A DNA stretch of 64,000 nucleotides, taken from Sulfitobacter aestuariivivens (GTDB lineage Bacteria; Pseudomonadota; Alphaproteobacteria; Rhodobacterales; Rhodobacteraceae). The DNA is taken from assembly GCF_014763045.1 (NCBI RefSeq), contig NZ_JACTAG010000002.1, positions 1,550,001-1,614,000 of the forward strand. The letters are read 5' to 3'. The notes beneath the pieces are model-generated. The model was not told the DNA's origin. It was given only the letters and a program-made list of their open reading frames with translations, and made no database searches. The translations under genes and the position numbers were made by a program. This document shows positions 55,273 through 64,000 of the stretch, piece after piece; positions within the stretch are counted from its first letter, which is position 1, and each line of letters starts with the position of its first letter.

Positions 55273-56592
55273 ATGACAGAGACAACAACGGGCGCTTTTC
55301 GCGATCCGAATGACACGCCGCCGCTGGCACAGGCGGTGCCGCTGGGCTTGCAGCATGTGCTGGCGATGTTTGCATCGAACGTTACGCCTTCGATCATTGT
55401 AGCCGGGGCCGCCGGACTGGCCTTTGGTGGGCCAGAGCAGGTCTATCTTATCCAGATGGCAATGCTTTTTGCGGGCATCGCGACGCTGTTTCAGACCGTG
55501 GGTGTGGGCCCGGTGGGCGCGCGATTGCCGATCATGCAGGGCACGTCTTTCGCTTTTGTTGGTGTGCTGGCAGGCATCGCAGCGACGCAGGGTCTGGGGG
55601 TCGCGCTGACGGCCTGTATCATTGGCGGTGCGATCCACTTCGTGCTGGGCGCGTTCATCAGTAAGCTGCGGTGGCTTTTTCCGCCACTGGTGACGGGGCT
55701 CGTGATTCTGGCCATCGGTCTTTATCTCATCCCCGTGGCGATCAAGTATGCCGCCGGCGGGGCGGCGAGTTTCCAGATGGAGGCCGAGAGCTTTGGGTCG
55801 CTCAAGCACTGGTCCGTCGCACTGACGGTGGTGATTGTGGCGCTGGTGCTCAAGTTCTTTACCAAGGGCACCATCAGCAATGCGGCGATCCTGATCGGGC
55901 TGGTTGCGGGCTATGTGCTGGCCTTTCTTCTGGGCATGGTCAGCTTTGGCGCGGTGGGCAAGGCCAGCTGGATCACGGGGATCACGCCATTGCCCTACGG
56001 GTTTGAGTTCTCATTGGGGGCTGTCATTGCCGTGACGCTGGTTTGCATCGTCTCGGCCATCGAAACGGTGGGTGATACCGAAGCGACCACCAAAGCAGGG
56101 GCGGGCCGGGGTGCCAGCGACCGGGAGATTGCCGGCGCCACATATGCCGACGGTCTGGGCACGGCGATTGCCGGTGTCTTTGGCGGCTTGCCCAATACAT
56201 CGTTCAGCCAGAACGTGGGCATTGTCGGGATGACAGGCATCATGTCGCGGCACGTGGTCACGATCGGGGCACTGGTGCTGATCCTTTGCGGGCTGATCCC
56301 CAAGATCGGGGCTGTCATCGCCTCTATGCCGCTGCCCGTGCTGGGTGGGGGTGTGATCGTGATGTTCGGGATGGTCGCAGCAGCGGGGCTCAACGTGCTG
56401 AGCGAAGTGCGGATGAACCGCCGGAACATGGTGATCATCGCCGTTTCTCTGGCGGCAGGTCTGGGTCTGAACCTGGTGCCGACGGCGGTGCAGTATCTGC
56501 CGGGCGTGGTCAAGACATTGGCGACCTCGGCCGTGGCGCCCACAGCCTTGGTGGCGATCGTGCTTAATCTGGCGCTGCCGGAAGAGATCTGA
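55273..56592 (+). CDS. NCS2-family purine (urate/xanthine-type) permease
   Basis: A 439-residue transporter with about 14 helices: PLGLQHVLAMFASNVTPSII, GPVGARLPIMQGTSFAFVG, ETVGDTEATTKAGAGRGASD and GGLPNTSFSQNVGIVGMTG. The last motif and QGTSFAF place it with xanthine/urate members of the nucleobase:cation symporter-2 family rather than uracil carriers. Its position after the ureide genes supports a purine substrate. It has its own gap with a small palindrome and a terminator behind it. Confidence 0.9.
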   Translation: MTETTTGAFRDPNDTPPLAQAVPLGLQHVLAMFASNVTPSIIVAGAAGLAFGGPEQVYLIQMAMLFAGIATLFQTVGVGPVGARLPIMQGTSFAFVGVLAGIAATQGLGVALTACIIGGAIHFVLGAFISKLRWLFPPLVTGLVILAIGLYLIPVAIKYAAGGAASFQMEAESFGSLKHWSVALTVVIVALVLKFFTKGTISNAAILIGLVAGYVLAFLLGMVSFGAVGKASWITGITPLPYGFEFSLGAVIAVTLVCIVSAIETVGDTEATTKAGAGRGASDREIAGATYADGLGTAIAGVFGGLPNTSFSQNVGIVGMTGIMSRHVVTIGALVLILCGLIPKIGAVIASMPLPVLGGGVIVMFGMVAAAGLNVLSEVRMNRRNMVIIAVSLAAGLGLNLVPTAVQYLPGVVKTLATSAVAPTALVAIVLNLALPEEI

Positions 56593-56612
56593 CCCTTGGG
56601 CTGACGATAACT

Positions 56613-56645
56613 GGGCCTGCGCCGGATCCGGTGCAGGCCCTTGCT
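56613..56645 (+). terminator. terminator after NCS2 permease
   Basis: GGGCCTGC pairs with GCAGGCCC; the loop itself contains CCGGATCCGG, so the stem can extend. A loose T-rich tail (TTGCTGTTT) follows. Confidence 0.65.
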
Positions 56646-56736
56646 GTTTCCGCGCTTTTGTCTCGTCGAAAATTCCTGTTGATAACTGTGCCCTACGGGT
56701 AGCGGAATCGCCCGCAGCCATGCTAGGTTTTGCGTC

Positions 56737-58569
56737 ATGGCATCCCCGAACCCCAATATAGGCGAAAATCGCCCGTCGATCCGTCAATTGGACGATGCTG
56801 CCATCAACCGGATTGCCGCAGGCGAAGTGGTGGAGCGCCCGGCCTCTGCGGTCAAGGAATTGGTTGAGAATGCCATTGATGCAGGTGCGCGGCGGATCAC
56901 GGTTGACTATGCCGATGGGGGCAAGACGCTGATCCGGGTGACGGACGATGGGTGCGGGATATCCGGCGCGGATTTGCCACTTGCGCTGTCGCGCCACGCG
57001 ACCTCCAAGATCGATGGCTCGGACCTGCTGAACATCCATACCTTCGGTTTCCGGGGTGAGGCGTTGCCGTCGCTTGGTGCGGTGGGGCGGCTGTCCATCG
57101 CCAGCCGTCCCGAGGGCGAGGATGGCGCACAGATTTCGGTCAATGGCGGCCAGATGGGGGCGGTCAAACCAGCCGCCCTGAACGGCGGCACGGTGGTCAC
57201 CTTGCGTGATCTGTTCTTTGCCACGCCCGCGCGGCTCAAGTTCCTGCGCACGGACCGGGCTGAGGCGCAGGCGATTGGTGATGTGGTCAAGCGGCTTGCG
57301 ATGGCCGAACCCTTTGTGCAGTTCGTTCTGCGCGATGTGTCAGGCGAAGGCGCGGGGCGCGAGGTGTTTCGTGCAGGTGCCGAGCAGGGTGATATGTTTG
57401 CCGCGTTGCATGGCCGTTTGGCGGGTGTTCTGGGCCGTGAGTTTGCCGAGAACGCGCTGGCGATCGACGCGCAGCGCGAAGGGCTGCATCTGACCGGGTA
57501 TGCCGCGTTGCCGACTTATTCGCGCGGCTCTGCCGTGGCGCAGTATCTGTTCGTCAACGGACGGCCTGTGAGGGACAAGCTGCTGGTAGGGGCGCTGCGC
57601 GGGGCCTATTTCGATTTTTTGAGCCGCGACCGGCATCCGGCGGCGGCATTGTTCATTGGTTGCGATCCGACGCTGGTGGATGTGAACGTGCACCCAGCGA
57701 AATCCGAGGTGCGGTTCCGCGATCCGGGGCTGGCCCGGGGATTGATTGTATCGGCCTTGCGGCACGCGCTGGCCGAGGCCGGGCACCGCGCGTCAACGAC
57801 GGTGGCCGGGGCCACGCTGGGGGCGATTACGCCGGAGCCTTTGGGCGCCCGGGTTTATCAGATGGATCGGCCTGCACCCGGGCCAATGGCCCCGCCGCCT
57901 ATGGCTGGTTTTGCTGAAACCCAGGGTGTCTGGGGGCGGGTGGATGTACCGGACGATGTGGTGGTCGCAGAAAGCGATGAAGCACAGAGTTACCCGCTGG
58001 GGACCGCACGGGGACAGGTGCATGAGAACTACATCATTGCGCAGACCGACACCGGCATGGTGATCGTCGATCAGCATGCAGCGCACGAACGGTTAGTCTA
58101 TGAAAAGCTCAAGCGGCAGATGGCCGAAAACGGCGTGGCCGCGCAGGCGCTGCTGATCCCTGAGATTGTTGAGCTTTCGGCAAATGACTGCGCGCAGCTG
58201 TTGGCGTTGTCCGCAGAACTGGAAAAATTCGGGTTGGGCATCGAGGCCTTTGGCGGCAGTGCGATTGCGGTGCGCGAGACGCCCGCCATTCTGGGCACCG
58301 TCGATGCCCGGGCCATGCTGCTGGATATCCTTGATGAGTTGGCCGACCAGAACGACAGCAATCTGCTGCAGGCGCGGATTGAGGCGATCCTCAGCCGGAT
58401 TGCCTGCCACGGTTCAATCCGGTCGGGCCGCCGGATGCGTGCCGAAGAGATGAACGCGCTGTTGCGCGAGATGGAGGCGACGCCGCATTCCGGGCAGTGC
58501 AACCATGGCCGGCCCACCTATGTAGAGCTTAAGCTGGCCGACATTGAGCGGCTGTTCGGGCGAACATGA
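56737..58569 (+). CDS. mutL: DNA mismatch repair protein MutL
   Basis: A 610-residue MutL. The GHKL ATPase part has [28 protein letters not shown] and [17 protein letters not shown]; the C-terminal dimerisation/endonuclease part has [15 protein letters not shown] (the DQHAx2Ex4E site), [10 protein letters not shown] and [11 protein letters not shown]. It couples mismatch recognition by MutS to strand incision; the endonuclease motif indicates a MutH-independent system, as usual in alphaproteobacteria. Its stop overlaps rmuC by four bases. Confidence 0.95.
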   Translation: MASPNPNIGENRPSIRQLDDAAINRIAAGEVVERPASAVKELVENAIDAGARRITVDYADGGKTLIRVTDDGCGISGADLPLALSRHATSKIDGSDLLNIHTFGFRGEALPSLGAVGRLSIASRPEGEDGAQISVNGGQMGAVKPAALNGGTVVTLRDLFFATPARLKFLRTDRAEAQAIGDVVKRLAMAEPFVQFVLRDVSGEGAGREVFRAGAEQGDMFAALHGRLAGVLGREFAENALAIDAQREGLHLTGYAALPTYSRGSAVAQYLFVNGRPVRDKLLVGALRGAYFDFLSRDRHPAAALFIGCDPTLVDVNVHPAKSEVRFRDPGLARGLIVSALRHALAEAGHRASTTVAGATLGAITPEPLGARVYQMDRPAPGPMAPPPMAGFAETQGVWGRVDVPDDVVVAESDEAQSYPLGTARGQVHENYIIAQTDTGMVIVDQHAAHERLVYEKLKRQMAENGVAAQALLIPEIVELSANDCAQLLALSAELEKFGLGIEAFGGSAIAVRETPAILGTVDARAMLLDILDELADQNDSNLLQARIEAILSRIACHGSIRSGRRMRAEEMNALLREMEATPHSGQCNHGRPTYVELKLADIERLFGRT

Positions 58570-59810
58570 TCACCTTCCTTGGACAAAGCTACGCCTACGA
58601 CGATCCGCGTGTGATTGCGGCAGCCTTTGGTGCCGCGATTTTGGTACTGGTGCTGGTGCTTTTGATCATGGCCGTGCGTGCGGCGGGACGGTCAGCGCGG
58701 ATGGCCGCGCCATTGGGTCAACAAATACAGGTGTTGGGCGGCCACGTGCAGCAATTGGGCGCCTCTCAGGAACGGTTGCAGGGCGGATTGCAGACCGTAT
58801 CTGACACGCAGGCCAACGCACAGACGCAGATGATCCAGACAGTGGAAGCGCGGCTGAACACGGTGCAGCTGCAGATGCAGGAGCGGCTCGCGGACAACGC
58901 GGCGCTATCGCAACGGGCGCTTTCTGAGATGCAGGAACGCATGAACACCACGCTGCACGGATCGGCCAAGCAGACGACGACGAGCCTGACGCAATTGCAG
59001 GAACGGCTGGCGGCCATCGACAAGGCGCAGGACAATATCACCAAGCTTTCGGGAGATGTGTTGTCGCTGCAGGATATCCTGAGCAACAAGCAGACGCGCG
59101 GGGCGTTTGGGGAAATTCAGCTGACCGATATCGTGTCCAAAGCGCTGCCAAAAGACAGCTACGCCTTGCAGGCGACGCTGAGCAACGGCAAACGGGCTGA
59201 TTGTCTGATCCAGCTGCCCAATCCGCCGGGGCCCATCGTGATCGACAGCAAGTTTCCCTTGGAAGCCTATGAAGCGCTGCGCAACGCAGAGACGGAATTT
59301 GCGCTGAAAGACGCGGTTGCAAAGATGCGCGTGTCGGTCAAGGCGCATATCAAGGCAATTTCCGAGAAGTACATCATCGAGGGCGAGACGGCGGACGGTG
59401 CCTTGATGTTTCTGCCGTCCGAGGCGGTTTATGCCGAGTTACACGCCAACTTTCCCGAGCTTATCCGCGAAGGGTTCGCTGCGCGGGTCTGGATCGTGTC
59501 CCCGACAACCTGCATGGCCACGCTCAATACCATGCGCGCCATTCTCAAGGACGCGCGGATGCAGGAACAGGCGGGTGCCATCCGCAAGGAATTGGGCATG
59601 TTGCACGCGGACGTGGAGCGGCTGGTGACGCGGGTTGGCAGGCTGGACACGCATTTCAACCAGGCACGCAAGGATGTCGATGACATTCTGATCAGTGCTG
59701 AAAAGTCATCCAAGCGGGCAGGGCGTCTGCACAACTTTGATTTTGAAGAGTTGTCCGAAACCGTGGCGGACGAAACAGTCGTGCCGTTGGGAAAGCCCAA
59801 GCCAAGCTGA
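58566..59810 (+). CDS. rmuC: DNA recombination protein RmuC
   Basis: A 414-residue protein with an N-terminal membrane helix (about 16-38), a long coiled coil (to about 160) and the RmuC nuclease-like domain: [44 protein letters not shown] and [13 protein letters not shown]. RmuC limits recombination at short inverted repeats and in some bacteria cuts incoming DNA. Coupled to mutL by overlap. Convergent with the LysR gene. Confidence 0.92.
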   Translation: MITFLGQSYAYDDPRVIAAAFGAAILVLVLVLLIMAVRAAGRSARMAAPLGQQIQVLGGHVQQLGASQERLQGGLQTVSDTQANAQTQMIQTVEARLNTVQLQMQERLADNAALSQRALSEMQERMNTTLHGSAKQTTTSLTQLQERLAAIDKAQDNITKLSGDVLSLQDILSNKQTRGAFGEIQLTDIVSKALPKDSYALQATLSNGKRADCLIQLPNPPGPIVIDSKFPLEAYEALRNAETEFALKDAVAKMRVSVKAHIKAISEKYIIEGETADGALMFLPSEAVYAELHANFPELIREGFAARVWIVSPTTCMATLNTMRAILKDARMQEQAGAIRKELGMLHADVERLVTRVGRLDTHFNQARKDVDDILISAEKSSKRAGRLHNFDFEELSETVADETVVPLGKPKPS

Positions 59811-59818
59811 CAGGCCGG

Positions 59819-60715
59819 TCAGTCGGATGAGAGAGGCGCGCAGGTCGCCTTGAGCCAATCCAGAAACAGGCGGACCTGACCCGGAACGGGACCATTGGCG
59901 TAAATCGCGTAGTAGGCCCCGCGCATATCCAACGCCGCCTCGACCTTGACCAGAGAGCCGTCGGCAAGGCGGTCCCTGATAATCAGTTCGGGCCCGAAAT
60001 GCAGGCCGTATCCCATCAGCAGGGCCTCAAGTTCCATCTTGCCGCTGCCGGGGTCGACAAGGGTAATGGCGTCGGGGTCGCATCCGACCATCCGCACGGC
60101 CTGTTCAAAAGCACCCCCGCCGATGCCCCGGTCAGATATCCATGGCATTGTTGCAAGGTCGACCTTGCCATTTCCAACCAGGGCCGGTGCCGCGCTGATG
60201 ACCATTGGAGTTTCGACCAGTGTGATCTGTTGGTGCTGCGCCCATTGATGACCCGGTGCGTCGCCCCGGATGACCACGTCAAAGTTTTCCAGATCGACGG
60301 GGGCGGTGTTGCCGTCGGGTGAAAAGGAAACCTGAACAGTCGGGTGTTGCTTCCAGAATGCGCCCAACCTTGGCAGGATCACCGAGCTTGCAAAATAGTC
60401 TGTGGTCGAGACACGCACCCCACGGCTGGCTTCGGCGCGATGCAGATCGTCGATGCCGTCCGCGATCAGGGTAAAGGCCGCGTGCAAGGGTTCGGACAAT
60501 CGGCGTCCTGCGTCGGTCAGGGCCAATCCCCGGCCCTCTTTTCGCACCAGCGGGGTGCCGATATCCACCTCAAGTTTGCGGACCTGCTGCGCAATGGCGG
60601 CAGGCGTCACATTGAGCGCCCTTGCGGCGGCTGAATACCCCTCAAGCCGCGCGGTCGCCTCAAAGGCGCGCAGGGTGGTCAAGGACGGAATCCGGGACCA
60701 GTTGATATCGGCCAT
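59819..60715 (-). CDS. LysR-family transcriptional regulator
   Basis: A 298-residue LysR protein of the GcvA/AmpR-like branch: SLTTLRAFEATARLEGYSAAA, then NVTPAAIAQQVRKLEVDIGTPL as the DNA-binding region and a substrate-binding domain with FDVVIRGDAPGHQW. It is divergent from a small exported SnoaL-like gene, and a T-N11-A dyad lies between them, so that gene is its probable target. The effector is unknown. Confidence 0.9.
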   Translation of the reverse strand: MADINWSRIPSLTTLRAFEATARLEGYSAAARALNVTPAAIAQQVRKLEVDIGTPLVRKEGRGLALTDAGRRLSEPLHAAFTLIADGIDDLHRAEASRGVRVSTTDYFASSVILPRLGAFWKQHPTVQVSFSPDGNTAPVDLENFDVVIRGDAPGHQWAQHQQITLVETPMVISAAPALVGNGKVDLATMPWISDRGIGGGAFEQAVRMVGCDPDAITLVDPGSGKMELEALLMGYGLHFGPELIIRDRLADGSLVKVEAALDMRGAYYAIYANGPVPGQVRLFLDWLKATCAPLSSD

Positions 60716-60786
60716 TTGATAGTTCTTCTTAAAGGTTAAACATTATTCCTGACTCTCAGCCGTCAGCGTAGCATGTTAGAAAGTTC

Positions 60787-60805
60787 CTGTTAACACGAGT
60801 TACAG
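60787..60805. promoter_or_regulatory. LysR-type T-N11-A box
   Basis: CTGTTA-N7-TTACAG is an interrupted dyad, one mismatch in six, holding T60790-N11-A60802. It lies in the 131-base gap between the LysR gene and the exported SnoaL-like gene. Confidence 0.5.
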
Positions 60806-60846
60806 AATTTCCATCATTAGCTCAGCTATCAATAAAGGGGGTCATT

Positions 60847-61356
60847 ATGACTATTAAGTCCACTATCTTCGCCGCTGCGGTCGCTGCCGTTGCCCTGTCA
60901 CAGGTCGCGGGTGCGACAAGCCGGCAGGAAGAGGCCGTTCATCAGGCACATGAGAGATATCTGGCCGCAATCAATGCCAATGATACGGATGCGTTTCTTG
61001 CAACTGTGACCGATGACATTGTGTTTATTGCGCCAAACTCACCCGTGATGGTCGGCAAGACCCAGGTTGGACCATGGGTGCGCGGCTATTTTGATGCCGT
61101 GGAAACATCCTGGCAGAAAACATCGGTCGAATTTGTTGTCTCGGGCGACTGGGCGTTCGAGCGGTATACCTATCAAGCTGTCGATACGCCTCGAGCAGGC
61201 GGCGCGGCGTCAGTCGATACGGGCAATGGCATAAATATCTACCGCGTCGGCCAAGACGGCGTCTGGCGGGTTGCGCGGGATGTCTGGGCGACGGACGGGG
61301 GGCCAGTGGTGACCCTTGAAGGTGGCACCTGTATGGGTGTGGCCGCCCCCTGCTGA
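60847..61356 (+). CDS. exported SnoaL/DUF4440-like protein
   Basis: A 169-residue protein with signal peptide (MTIKSTIFAAAVAAVALSQVAG) and an NTF2-like fold: HQAHERYLAAINANDTDAFL, TDDIVFIAPNSPVMVGK, WAFERYTYQAV and DGVWRVARDVWATDGG. Many such proteins bind small ligands without known activity. A C-terminal Cys pair (GGTCMGVAAPC) is unusual. Divergent from and probably controlled by the LysR regulator. GGGGGTC precedes the ATG. Confidence 0.75.
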   Translation: MTIKSTIFAAAVAAVALSQVAGATSRQEEAVHQAHERYLAAINANDTDAFLATVTDDIVFIAPNSPVMVGKTQVGPWVRGYFDAVETSWQKTSVEFVVSGDWAFERYTYQAVDTPRAGGAASVDTGNGINIYRVGQDGVWRVARDVWATDGGPVVTLEGGTCMGVAAPC

Positions 61357-61394
61357 GCGGGCGGCCCATTGGACCGCAAGACGCCGTGAAGTCA

Positions 61395-61422
61395 AAAAGG
61401 GCCGCCCAAGGGTGGCCCTTTT
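61395..61422. terminator. bidirectional terminator between SnoaL-like and chrR genes
   Basis: AAAAGGGCC pairs with GGCCCTTTT, with inner CCC/GGG extending the stem to a two-base loop. The A and T ends give a T-run on either strand, so it can end both convergent genes. Confidence 0.85.
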
Positions 61423-61431
61423 GTTACTTCA

Positions 61432-62070
61432 TCAGATGCGCACGAAACGCTGCATGATGCGCGGCAACCAGCCCTTGAAGCGCAGCGGGGCTTCGGTGAC
61501 GGCCAGACAGATGCAGTCTTCGCCGATATCCGCGATGGGGGTGTGATGAACATCCGCGTCTGCCACTTCCACGTCGCCCCGGGCAAATCGGCCATCTTCG
61601 TCTTCAAACGCGCCCTGCAGAACAAGCGTCATTTCGGTGCCCTTGTGGCTGTGGTGCGGCATGGCAGCACCTGCCGGGATATAGAGCAGACGCGCTGTCG
61701 CGGCGGATGAGGTTGGCAGGATGGCTTGCTTGACGCCCATGCCAACCGGTTGCCAGCGAATTGAATCCACGTCGCCGCCAACATAATCCTGCAACGGCGT
61801 TGGCAGGGTTCCGGGCGTGTGACGCTTGCGTTCCGGCATTGTCTTGACGTCCAGACGGGCGAGCGCGCGGTCCAGGCTTTCTGTGTCCATCGACGCGACG
61901 GTGCCGGTTTCGATCAGAGCGCCACCCAGCGTGTCGTGACTTTCGACGATCGCACGGCATTCATCGCACAGCGACACGTGGCTTGCGACGATCAGATTGA
62001 ACGCCTCGGGCAGGTTGTTTGTGGCATAGGCCAACAATGTGGATTCTTCGGGGTGATGTTTGATTGTCAT
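61432..62070 (-). CDS. chrR: anti-sigma factor ChrR
   Basis: A 212-residue zinc anti-sigma factor. The N-terminal anti-sigma domain keeps the ligand pattern of Rhodobacter ChrR exactly: His6, His31, Cys35 and Cys38 (SHVSLCDECRA). The C-terminal cupin (PAGAAMPHHSHKGTEMTLVLQGAFEDEDG) has the second metal site needed for release on singlet oxygen. It holds the sigma factor encoded just upstream until the signal arrives. Four bases separate the two genes. Confidence 0.93.
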   Translation of the reverse strand: MTIKHHPEESTLLAYATNNLPEAFNLIVASHVSLCDECRAIVESHDTLGGALIETGTVASMDTESLDRALARLDVKTMPERKRHTPGTLPTPLQDYVGGDVDSIRWQPVGMGVKQAILPTSSAATARLLYIPAGAAMPHHSHKGTEMTLVLQGAFEDEDGRFARGDVEVADADVHHTPIADIGEDCICLAVTEAPLRFKGWLPRIMQRFVRI

Positions 62071-62074
62071 GGTT

Positions 62075-62656
62075 TCATTGCTTCATTGCGTGGCGCAGGC
62101 GGTCCAGCGCCAGTCGGATACGGGATTTGATCGTGCCAAGCGGCAGACCGGTTATCTTGGCTATCTCGGATTGTGTGAGGTCCCCGAAATAGGCCTTTTC
62201 GATCAGGTCGCGCTGGACCTTTGGCAGGCTTTTGAGCGCCTTCGCGAGGTTGTTCGTTTCTTGCTGCAGAGCCACGACGTCTGCCTGATCCGGTTCCGGT
62301 TCTGGCCCCCAGGTCAGATCTTCGGGCTCTGGTCGTCTTTGCTTGCGCAACATGTCGATGCGCCGGTTGCGTGCGATGGTAAAGATCCACGCGGCCACTG
62401 AGGCGCGGGAAGGGTCAAACTGCGCCGCCTTGTGCCAAAGCGTTGTCATCACATCCTGCGCGCATTCTTCAGCCATGCTGGGATCAGCGCCGGAATTGAT
62501 CAAAAACCCTTTGATACGTGGCGCGAAGTGTTCGAACAGTCGGGCAAACGCGGCGCGATCACGATGATCACGTACCGCAAGTATCATCAGGACCCAGTCG
62601 GGTTCGGTCTGCTTTTCGTTTTGCCCCGTCAAGATGCGCTCCGACATGAGGCCCAT
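62075..62656 (-). CDS. rpoE: ECF sigma factor RpoE (ChrR-controlled)
   Basis: A 193-residue ECF sigma factor: region 2 with FEHFAPRIKGFLINSGAD, AEECAQDVMTTLWHKA and ASVAAWIFTIARNRRIDMLR; region 4 with LPKVQRDLIEKAYFGDLTQS and GLPLGTIKSRIRLALDRLR. With ChrR it forms the singlet-oxygen and peroxide stress module of Rhodobacteraceae. The frame is open to 62740, but an RpoE-type promoter puts the transcript start near 62733, and ATG at 62656 has AAAGG upstream, so this start is chosen. Confidence 0.92.
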   Translation of the reverse strand: MGLMSERILTGQNEKQTEPDWVLMILAVRDHRDRAAFARLFEHFAPRIKGFLINSGADPSMAEECAQDVMTTLWHKAAQFDPSRASVAAWIFTIARNRRIDMLRKQRRPEPEDLTWGPEPEPDQADVVALQQETNNLAKALKSLPKVQRDLIEKAYFGDLTQSEIAKITGLPLGTIKSRIRLALDRLRHAMKQ

Positions 62657-62738
62657 GTGCACCCTTTGAGAAGGGGTGAACCCGGATGAGGGCTGGCCTT
62701 TTGGCTGATTTATGTCAGATATCTTTGTCAACATGAAC

Positions 62739-62768
62739 AAGTTACGGCACCGCAGTCCAGTTGGATCA
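62739..62768 (-). promoter_or_regulatory. RpoE-type promoter of rpoE-chrR
   Basis: Read leftwards: TGATCC (62768-62763), 18 bases, TAACTT (62744-62739). The TGATCC -35 with a TAA-type -10 matches Rhodobacter RpoE promoters and implies autoregulation. Confidence 0.7.
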
Positions 62769-62799
62769 CAATAGAGGCAAAAAAACCTGCAACTCTTTT

Positions 62800-62829
62800 T
62801 GATCTGTCAACGTATGTACAGCGTACTAT
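62800..62829 (+). promoter_or_regulatory. RpoE-type promoter of divergent FAD oxidoreductase
   Basis: TGATCT (62800-62805), 18 bases, TACTAT (62824-62829): same spacing as the rpoE promoter with one change in the -35. It points at the oxidoreductase starting near 62911. Confidence 0.55.
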
Positions 62830-62910
62830 CTGAAACAACGACGAAACGACTGGAACAAAATTCTCATGCCTTTTGAAGCACTAAACCTCGATCCCGTCCG
62901 GGGAAAACCC

Positions 62911-64000
62911 ATGGCCCGCAAGATAGCCGTGATCGGTGCAGGGATCTCTGGAATGGGGGCGGCCTACAGAATTGCGCCTGACGATCACGTGACCCTGTTC
63001 GAGGCCGGAGACCGGATCGGGGGCCATGCACGCACTGTCATGGCGGGCAAGAACGGGGACCAGCCTGTCGATACAGGATTCATTGTTTTCAACTACGCGA
63101 ACTATCCGCATCTGGCCGCGCTTTTTAATGAGCTGGACGTGCCGGTGACGAAATCGAACATGAGCTTTGGCGCGTCGATCGACGGTGGCCGGCTTGAGTA
63201 TGCGCTGACAAGCGCAAATGCCTTTTTCGCCCAAAGAAAGAACGCGCTTAATCCGTCTTTCATCCGGATGCTGCGGGATATCTTCAAGTTCAACAAATCG
63301 GCGTTGAACGTGGGCAAGAACAAGTCGCTGTCGATTGCAGAGTTTCTGCAGGTGCTGGGCACGGGGCGGTATTTCCGCGACTACTATCTGTCGCCCCTGT
63401 CAGGCGCGATCTGGTCGACGCCGACGGAAAAGATCATGGATTTTCCGGCCTACGCGATGGTCGACTTTTTCCATAACCACGGATTGCTCAACTATTCGGG
63501 TCAGCATCAGTGGTACACGGTCGATGGCGGGTCTTGGGAATATGTCCGGCGTCTAGAGGCCGGGATGCGCGCGCGCGGGGTCGAGATCAGATTGAACGCG
63601 CCGATCCAGGGCGTTCGTCGCACCGCAATGGGGGCCGAGGTGCGTGCCGCATCCGGTGAATGGGAAGCATTTGACGCTGTCATTTTTGCCACGCATTCCG
63701 ATGACACCCTCGCCATGCTCAGCGATGCAACCCCGGAGGAACAGGCGGCCCTTGGCGTCATTCGCTATCAGCCCAATGACATCGTTCTGCACGCGGACGC
63801 AGCCATCATGCCCAAACGCAAATCCACATGGGCCTCATGGGTCTATACCCAAGACAAGAATGCGCAGAGCGACCGGATCGATCTGACCTACTGGATGAAC
63901 TCCTTGCAGCCGATCCCACAGGATGATCCGCATTTTGTCACGCTCAACACCAATCGCACCATCCGCGAAGAGCTGATTTACGATCAGGTCACCCTGCGCC
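62911..64000 (+). CDS. FAD-dependent oxidoreductase (amine-oxidase fold), partial
   Basis: 363 codons before the right edge. The N-terminus MARKIAVIGAGISGMGAAYR is a dinucleotide-binding fold, then LFEAGDRIGGHARTV and DTGFIVFNYANYPHLAALF of the flavin amine oxidase family. In Rhodobacter an equivalent gene sits with DUF1365 and cyclopropane-fatty-acid synthase genes in the RpoE regulon; those would lie beyond the edge. Start at 62911 has GGGGA upstream; ATG 62866 is in frame and possible. The catalytic C-terminus is missing. Confidence 0.85.
   Translation, partial: MARKIAVIGAGISGMGAAYRIAPDDHVTLFEAGDRIGGHARTVMAGKNGDQPVDTGFIVFNYANYPHLAALFNELDVPVTKSNMSFGASIDGGRLEYALTSANAFFAQRKNALNPSFIRMLRDIFKFNKSALNVGKNKSLSIAEFLQVLGTGRYFRDYYLSPLSGAIWSTPTEKIMDFPAYAMVDFFHNHGLLNYSGQHQWYTVDGGSWEYVRRLEAGMRARGVEIRLNAPIQGVRRTAMGAEVRAASGEWEAFDAVIFATHSDDTLAMLSDATPEEQAALGVIRYQPNDIVLHADAAIMPKRKSTWASWVYTQDKNAQSDRIDLTYWMNSLQPIPQDDPHFVTLNTNRTIREELIYDQVTLR

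Noticed and set aside
1..64000. tRNA, rRNA or CRISPR arrays
   Set aside because: No cloverleaf with a GTTCGAATCC-type arm, no rRNA segment and no regularly spaced direct repeats of CRISPR size were found by eye; a covariance-model scan would be decisive.

Overview
The window looks like chromosomal DNA of a marine Roseobacter-group alphaproteobacterium (Rhodobacteraceae). The basis is the high G+C, the gene content (C-P lyase, MttB-family and dimethylglycine-dehydrogenase-like enzymes, DeoC with a double-domain aldehyde dehydrogenase, an RpoE-ChrR pair) and the housekeeping genes rpsO, truB, rbfA, dapB and mutL. I saw no rRNA, tRNA or CRISPR. Species cannot be fixed from the sequence alone.

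Layout. 1-5.2 kb: the start of an amidinotransferase cut by the left edge, a methyltransferase, a MAPEG protein divergent from a TetR regulator with a visible tandem operator, a membrane adenylate cyclase, rpsO with its terminator and an RTX-repeat protein. 5.3-12.7 kb: DUF1643, a small membrane protein, truB, two PLP enzymes, a DUF2233 protein, rbfA, dapB and a small exported protein. 12.7-13.4 kb: gene debris. 13.4-25.8 kb: a complete carbon-phosphorus lyase locus (phnCDE1E2 plus a hexapeptide transferase; phnF divergent from phnGHIJKLN; a DUF1045 2H-phosphoesterase-like gene; phnM) with two Pho-box-like sites. 25.8-27.0 kb: more debris, including a tyrosine recombinase broken by one stop codon and one inserted base. 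The C-P lyase block is thus flanked by decayed DNA on both sides, as an acquired island would be.

27.0-36.0 kb: a leftward operon (MttB-family methyltransferase, DMGDH/GcvT-like flavoprotein, DapA-like lyase, a lone Tat-type solute-binding protein and, beyond a strong terminator, a C45 acyltransferase-like hydrolase), controlled by a divergent GlxA-type AraC regulator. The substrate is probably a methylated or quaternary amine, but this exact combination is not one I recognise. 36.0-37.2 kb: an accessory stretch with a SnoaL-like gene. 37.2-46.5 kb: a paired M16 peptidase operon, aldehyde dehydrogenase with deoC, and a DUF4173 protein co-transcribed with a two-component system.

46.6-50.6 kb: a Mn/Zn/Fe-type ABC transporter that may be read from a leaderless mRNA. 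50.6-56.6 kb: purine ring catabolism (uraH, a puuE::uraD fusion, ureidoglycine aminohydrolase, an NCS2 permease), interrupted by a rhodanese-like and LysM gene pair preceded by evenly spaced GANTC repeats. 56.7-60.7 kb: mutL, rmuC and a LysR regulator. 60.8-64 kb: a small exported SnoaL-like protein and the RpoE-ChrR singlet-oxygen-type stress module, with one RpoE-like promoter for itself and a second for a divergent FAD oxidoreductase that runs off the right edge.
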